64,000 bases of DNA from the NCBI GenBank assembly GCA_024509875.1, contig JAMPIV010004917.1, positions 34,782 to 98,781 on the forward strand. The letters are read 5' to 3'. Of the stretch, positions 60,630-64,000 are shown in pieces. This stretch comes from Oreohelix idahoensis. Its lineage: Eukaryota > Mollusca > Gastropoda > Stylommatophora > Oreohelicidae. The translations under genes and the position numbers were made by a program. Positions within the stretch are counted from its first letter, which is position 1. Each line of letters starts with the position of its first letter. The notes beneath the pieces are model-generated. The model searched no databases. It worked only from the letters and a program-made list of their open reading frames with translations, and was not told the origin of the DNA.

Positions 60630-62374
60630 TTAAAGCAGGCTTTGTTATTGAGGTACGAAAAAAATGGTGAATTTTATCGTAAGAAATTAGAAATGCCAAA
60701 CTGTTGTCTGGGGAGACATACCACCAATTCTCTGCCAGACTGGAAACCTATTTGGAGAAATGGACTGCTCTGGGGAAGACCCAAGATCTTAAAGAGATGA
60801 TCATGATAGAGCAATTGAGATAGTCCATGGCTCCAGACTTGAGAAAATTTCTCATGGAACAAGGTGCAGAGAGGTTGGGGGAGGTTTTAAATGTCGCTGA
60901 GAGGTATCAGGCAGCCCAGGCAGAGGTAAGTGGCACTAAAAAGAAGCACATAGAAACTTTTAAAGCTCCACAGCCATTTAATAAATTTGAAAATAGAGAA
61001 CAGGGTAATAAAAGCAGGACAAACTTTGAACGGCCAAGAAATGACTATCGAGACAGAAACTCACAGTTCAATGACCAAAAATACAATGAAAGAAAACCGT
61101 TGAACCAAGGAAAAAGATGGTGCAAATGGTGCAAGAAAGATAACCATAACACCGAATTTTGTAGAAGGAAACCTTCAAACATTGCTGCAATGAAGTCGGG
61201 GACTCAAAGATTAAAGGTTAATCCTAATGGACAGCAGGAACCTTATCACCCCCCAGTTTGTGAGGATGTTATTTGTAATGGGGTCACCATAAGGTGCCTT
61301 TATGATACAGGTTTGGATTATGATTCAGTTGTGAAGTCTAGCCTAGTGGACCCAAGTAAGTATACCACAGAAACAGTGGAAATACAAGGGGCGACTAAGG
61401 ACATACCACTCATGACACTTCCCATCGCAAGGATAACGGTGAAAACTCGCTATGTGGAAGGAGAAATCAGAGCAGCAGTGATAGATGAACCAATCTACCC
61501 TCTGATATTGGGGTGTAGATATGTCTTCTTGGGGAATCCCGAGAGACCTGTGATCATGGCGACAGTGCAGACCAGGTCACAGAAAAAGGAGGAAGAAGGT
61601 GAACCTATAAATGCTCATCCAGAGGAGATGAGGAAGGCGCAGGCTGAGGATAGGACACTCAAGCCATGTTTTAAAAAATTGCCCAAATGCCACACACCTC
61701 CAAGCAAGGGAGAATATTTTATGAAGGACAGATTGCTATATAGGAAGACAGGAACTAGATCCACTGGTCACGGACAGTTGGTTCTTCCCAAGGTATATAG
61801 GGCAAATTTAATAAGGAGCTTACATGTTGGAAAAGATGGTGACCATGAGAAAGTCGGTACCATCTGCCAAAAAGTTGCTCGAAAATACTATTGGCCCGAC
61901 GTAAATGTCGATATTGAAAACTTTGTAGAAGCATGTGGCGTATTTCATGAGGGAACACCCACAAAGGGAAAATATGTGCAGGACCTAGAAACGCCACGGG
62001 GCAAACTTAGGCCTGGAAGGAAAAATAATTATACTCAGGTAGACAAAGTGCAATGGGAGCCCCCTTTTCACACCCAGTCTTCACTTGAATGGATTAACAT
62101 GGCCACTATGCGACGAGTACAAAGAAGAAATTTAACCCAGAATAAGCTGACAATCCCTCGGTCAGGAGTATATAAACTGGAGGAAACCGAAAGAGAGCGA
62201 AGATCTCTCACAAGCAATCTAAAGTGGGATGACAAACCCAAGAAAAAAATTGGTAGTGGTCGATTTGTGAGTGATGATTCTAGGAAGAAGAGTCCTCATT
62301 ATAAAGCTTCTAATGGAAGGGACCCGACGGGTTCCATGAAAAATAAGTATGAAAATTTAAAGGTCCAGATGTAG
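60630..62374 (+). pseudogene. element B gag-protease-integrase N-part
   Basis: A SCAN-like capsid segment spans about 60630-60920 (SGETYHQFSARLETYLEKW, MIMIEQLR, LRKFLMEQGAERLGEVLNVA), with a frameshift near 60690 and an in-frame TAG at about 60822. From 60827 a 515-codon frame is open. It holds a basic linker, the zinc knuckle CKWCKKDNHNTEFC (residues 99-112), protease CLYDTG (157-162) and an integrase zinc-binding remnant (KYYWPDVNVDIENFVEACGV, last Cys of the pair lost). Then come about 110-120 codons with no integrase match, up to a stop at 62372-62374. The catalytic DDE core is absent. Confidence 0.8.
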
Positions 62375-62754
62375 CTTTATTAAGGACCTGGACAGATGAG
62401 AAGGCAGAAGAGACTGTTACCTCATCTTATCAATACGTGAACGAACTGACCACTCGTCTGAAAGCTGGATGGAAACTGGCAAATGATAATTTGAGACAAG
62501 CCAGGAAGAAACATGCAGCATATTTTAATAGGAAGGCAAAGGACAGAGAACTAGCTGTGGGAGAGAAGGTGCTTCTTCTACTACCCGGCAGCCAGAATAA
62601 ATTACAAATTGGATGGCAAGGTCCATATACGGTTCTAGAGAAGATGTCTAGAACAAACTATAAAATTGACAAAAAGGGGAAGGAGAAAGTTTATCATGTA
62701 AACCTGTTAAAGAAGTATCTGGACAGACCACTCCAGGAAGCACCCCCTTACTGA
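62375..62754 (+). pseudogene. element B integrase C-terminal GPY/F module
   Basis: The frame entered around 62352 (KGPDVALLRTWTDE) continues through a helix (VNELTTRLKAGWKLANDNL) to VGEKVLLLLPGSQNKLQIGW, QGPYTVLEKMSRTNYKI and VYHVNLLKKYLDRP, a standard GPY/F chromatin/DNA-binding module. It parallels residues 600-722 of element A Pol. It ends in a TGA just before the RT linker frame. Confidence 0.85.
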
Positions 62755-62756
62755 CC

Positions 62757-63287
62757 TTGGCTATCGCAACTCAAATGCAAAAGGAACCACTCACCTCGCA
62801 TGAATACCCATTACATCCTTGTGAAACAGCGGCACAAGTAAAAGTCAGTAAGCACCTGACTAAAAATCAGAGGGAGAGAGTTCAACAGGTTCTGGAGGAA
62901 CATACAGATGTATTAACAGATAAACCAGGACATACAAATTTGCTACAGTATGACATGAAACTGGTAGACTCAAACCCAATCTGTATGAGAGCCTATTCTA
63001 TTCCGTTCGCGAAGGAGAAGGCATTGAAGGAAGAAATAGATTATTTGTTGAAGGAGGGGATTATTTCACACAGTGAATCATCTTTTAGCTCCAGTGTAGT
63101 TTTGTTGAGGAAACCGTCTGGGGAACACGGACTGTGCATAGATTACAGGAAACTGAATGCTGTCACAGAAGGACAAGTGGATCCATTACCAGACACAAAA
63201 CAGTTATTTGCCAGATTAAACAAGGCAAAATACTTTTCAAAGGTGGATCTTAGTAAAGGCTATTACCTGAAGTGCGACCTTATTTAG
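62757..63287 (+). pseudogene. element B reverse transcriptase, N-terminal half
   Basis: Contains VLTDKPGHTNLLQYDMKLVD, the entry segment NPICMRAYSIPF, VVLLRKPSGEHGLCIDYRKL and SKVDLSKGYY (fingers and start of palm). The frame ends right after LSKGYY; the normal next residues are missing and the sequence jumps to RPYLAFSTSEGHYEF, so a small deletion plus frameshift lies near 63270. Confidence 0.85.
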
Positions 63288-63789
63288 CGTTTAGCACATC
63301 GGAAGGACATTATGAATTCAACATGCTACCATTCGGATTGAAAAATGCTCCGAGTGTATTTTCAAGGATGATGCGCAAATTGTTGGATCCCCTGAATAAC
63401 CCATGTATCACGAATTTCATGGATGATATTCTCGTCGCCACAGAGACATTTGAAGAACACAATGACGCTCTAAAAATGTTATTTGATAGGCTTAGGGAGG
63501 CGAACTTAACTGCTAGGCCAACAAAATGTTGTATTGGATGCAAAGAGTTGGAATTCTTGGGACACACTGTATATCAGGGTAACATGACCCTGATCCCCAA
63601 GAATTGGAAAAACTGCAGAGAGCACCTAGACCACAAACAAAAAACGGGACGTGCGATCATTCGTGTTCGTTATTCGGCTTTTATCAAAAAATCATATCAA
63701 ACATTTTTAACTCTATTTGGGATCCTCTGACTGATCTGACTCGCAAGGAACCTCCAGTTCAAATTATTTGGGACCCTGCGCACAAGTGA
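63288..63789 (+). pseudogene. element B reverse transcriptase, C-terminal half
   Basis: Continues with YLAFSTSEGHYEFNMLPFGL, FSRMMRKLLDPL, the catalytic box FMDDILVAT, ANLTARPTKC and LEFLGHTV. A second frameshift near 63600 moves the RT connection (LEKLQRAPRPQTK, LFGFYQKI, PLTDLTRK) to another frame, which stops at 63787-63789. FMDD replaces the commoner YLDD/YIDD but keeps both catalytic aspartates. Confidence 0.85.
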
Positions 63790-64000
63790 ATTAGGCGTTC
63801 CAAGACTTTAAATGGAAAAACTCACTAGCTAGCCTATTCTCAAACTGTCCTGCTTTGGCCACATGACTTTGTGGTAAGACCGATGCAAGGAATGTAGGAC
63901 TCAGGGGGGCGGCTTTGTTGCCAAGATATTCATCTTCACCCGGTGGGGAACTGAATCCCAGTCGCTTTATTGCAACGGCCGCAAAATGAAATAACAGCGG
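63790..64000 (+). pseudogene. element B RNase H start, decayed, cut by window end
   Basis: Short matches to the start of RNase H can be read across frames (VVRPMQ near 63875, then GGRLCCQDIHLHPVGN). No intact frame remains, and the domain would continue beyond the window. Confidence 0.4.

Larger units (their letters stand above)
60550..64000 (+). mobile_element. element B: degraded Gmr1-type LTR retrotransposon, partial
   Basis: Domain order on the plus strand: SCAN-like Gag, CCHC knuckle, protease (DTG), integrase zinc-binding segment, integrase C-terminal GPY/F module, reverse transcriptase, start of RNase H. Integrase remnants lie upstream of RT, so this is the same group as element A, but sequence similarity is low and the knuckle type differs. 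Multiple frameshifts and stops are present, the integrase core is missing, and the 3' part runs off the window. No 5' LTR was found; the expected position falls in the strand-biased region. Confidence 0.85.

Overview
The window looks like repeat-rich animal DNA. Its composition is AT-rich with long (AT)n and (CAT)n microsatellites, and it carries LTR retrotransposons, several LINE families, tRNA-headed SINEs and a Tc1 transposon. The repeat repertoire (RTE/SR2-like LINE 3' ends, SINEs carrying a 'ctaccaagctgtaaatagatacc' type segment, Gmr1-type LTR elements) suggests a lophotrochozoan, most likely a mollusc. That assignment is inference. I see no convincing host protein gene; one weak candidate terminal exon lies near 2.85-3.07 kb. 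I also see no functional tRNA or rRNA gene.

The main object is element A, a complete LTR retrotransposon on the minus strand at 6122-15517. It has two 1155-bp LTRs that differ at about ten positions and a perfect 5-bp target duplication (CTTGT). Its pol order is protease - integrase - reverse transcriptase - RNase H. The RT and the integrase (DD35E core, GPY/F module) are Ty3/gypsy-like, so this is the rare Gmr1-type layout, not the usual gypsy order. Its Gag has an N-terminal coiled coil built on a 27-bp coding repeat and a SCAN-like capsid segment. Four small indels, all in homopolymers or short repeats, break an otherwise stop-free coding region. Element B at the right edge (about 60.55 kb to the window end, plus strand) is a second, clearly different member with the same domain order. 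It is heavily degraded, and its integrase core is replaced by an unrelated open segment.

Layout: 0-3.5 kb has no recognised feature beyond the weak exon candidate. 3.5-4.8 kb holds LINE debris. 5.1-5.9 kb holds pieces of a dispersed repeat. 6.1-15.5 kb is element A. 16.7-20.5 kb is a pair of inverted arms, with a LINE end in the loop and a SINE inserted in one arm. 20.8-25.8 kb contains repeat copies, LINE ends, a partial SINE and a degraded 28S rRNA fragment. 28.0-30.3 and 33.2-35.1 kb are further copies of the dispersed repeat. 36.4-37.7 kb is a Tc1-like DD34E transposase with one frameshift. 40.9-41.1 kb is an (AT)n tract. 42.3-45.9 kb is a 3-kb imperfect palindrome bounded by TCTA/TCTG arrays. 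47.5-47.9 kb is a (CAT)n tract, 48.8-49.2 kb a SINE with target duplication, and 50.7-52.4 kb an RTE LINE nested inside another LINE. 53.6-60.5 kb has extreme strand-biased composition, including near-pure G runs, and is either an unusual G-rich locus or an assembly artefact.

Nothing here forms a host pathway. The coding capacity belongs to mobile elements, and the main biological interest is the coexistence of two Gmr1-type lineages with SCAN-like Gags.
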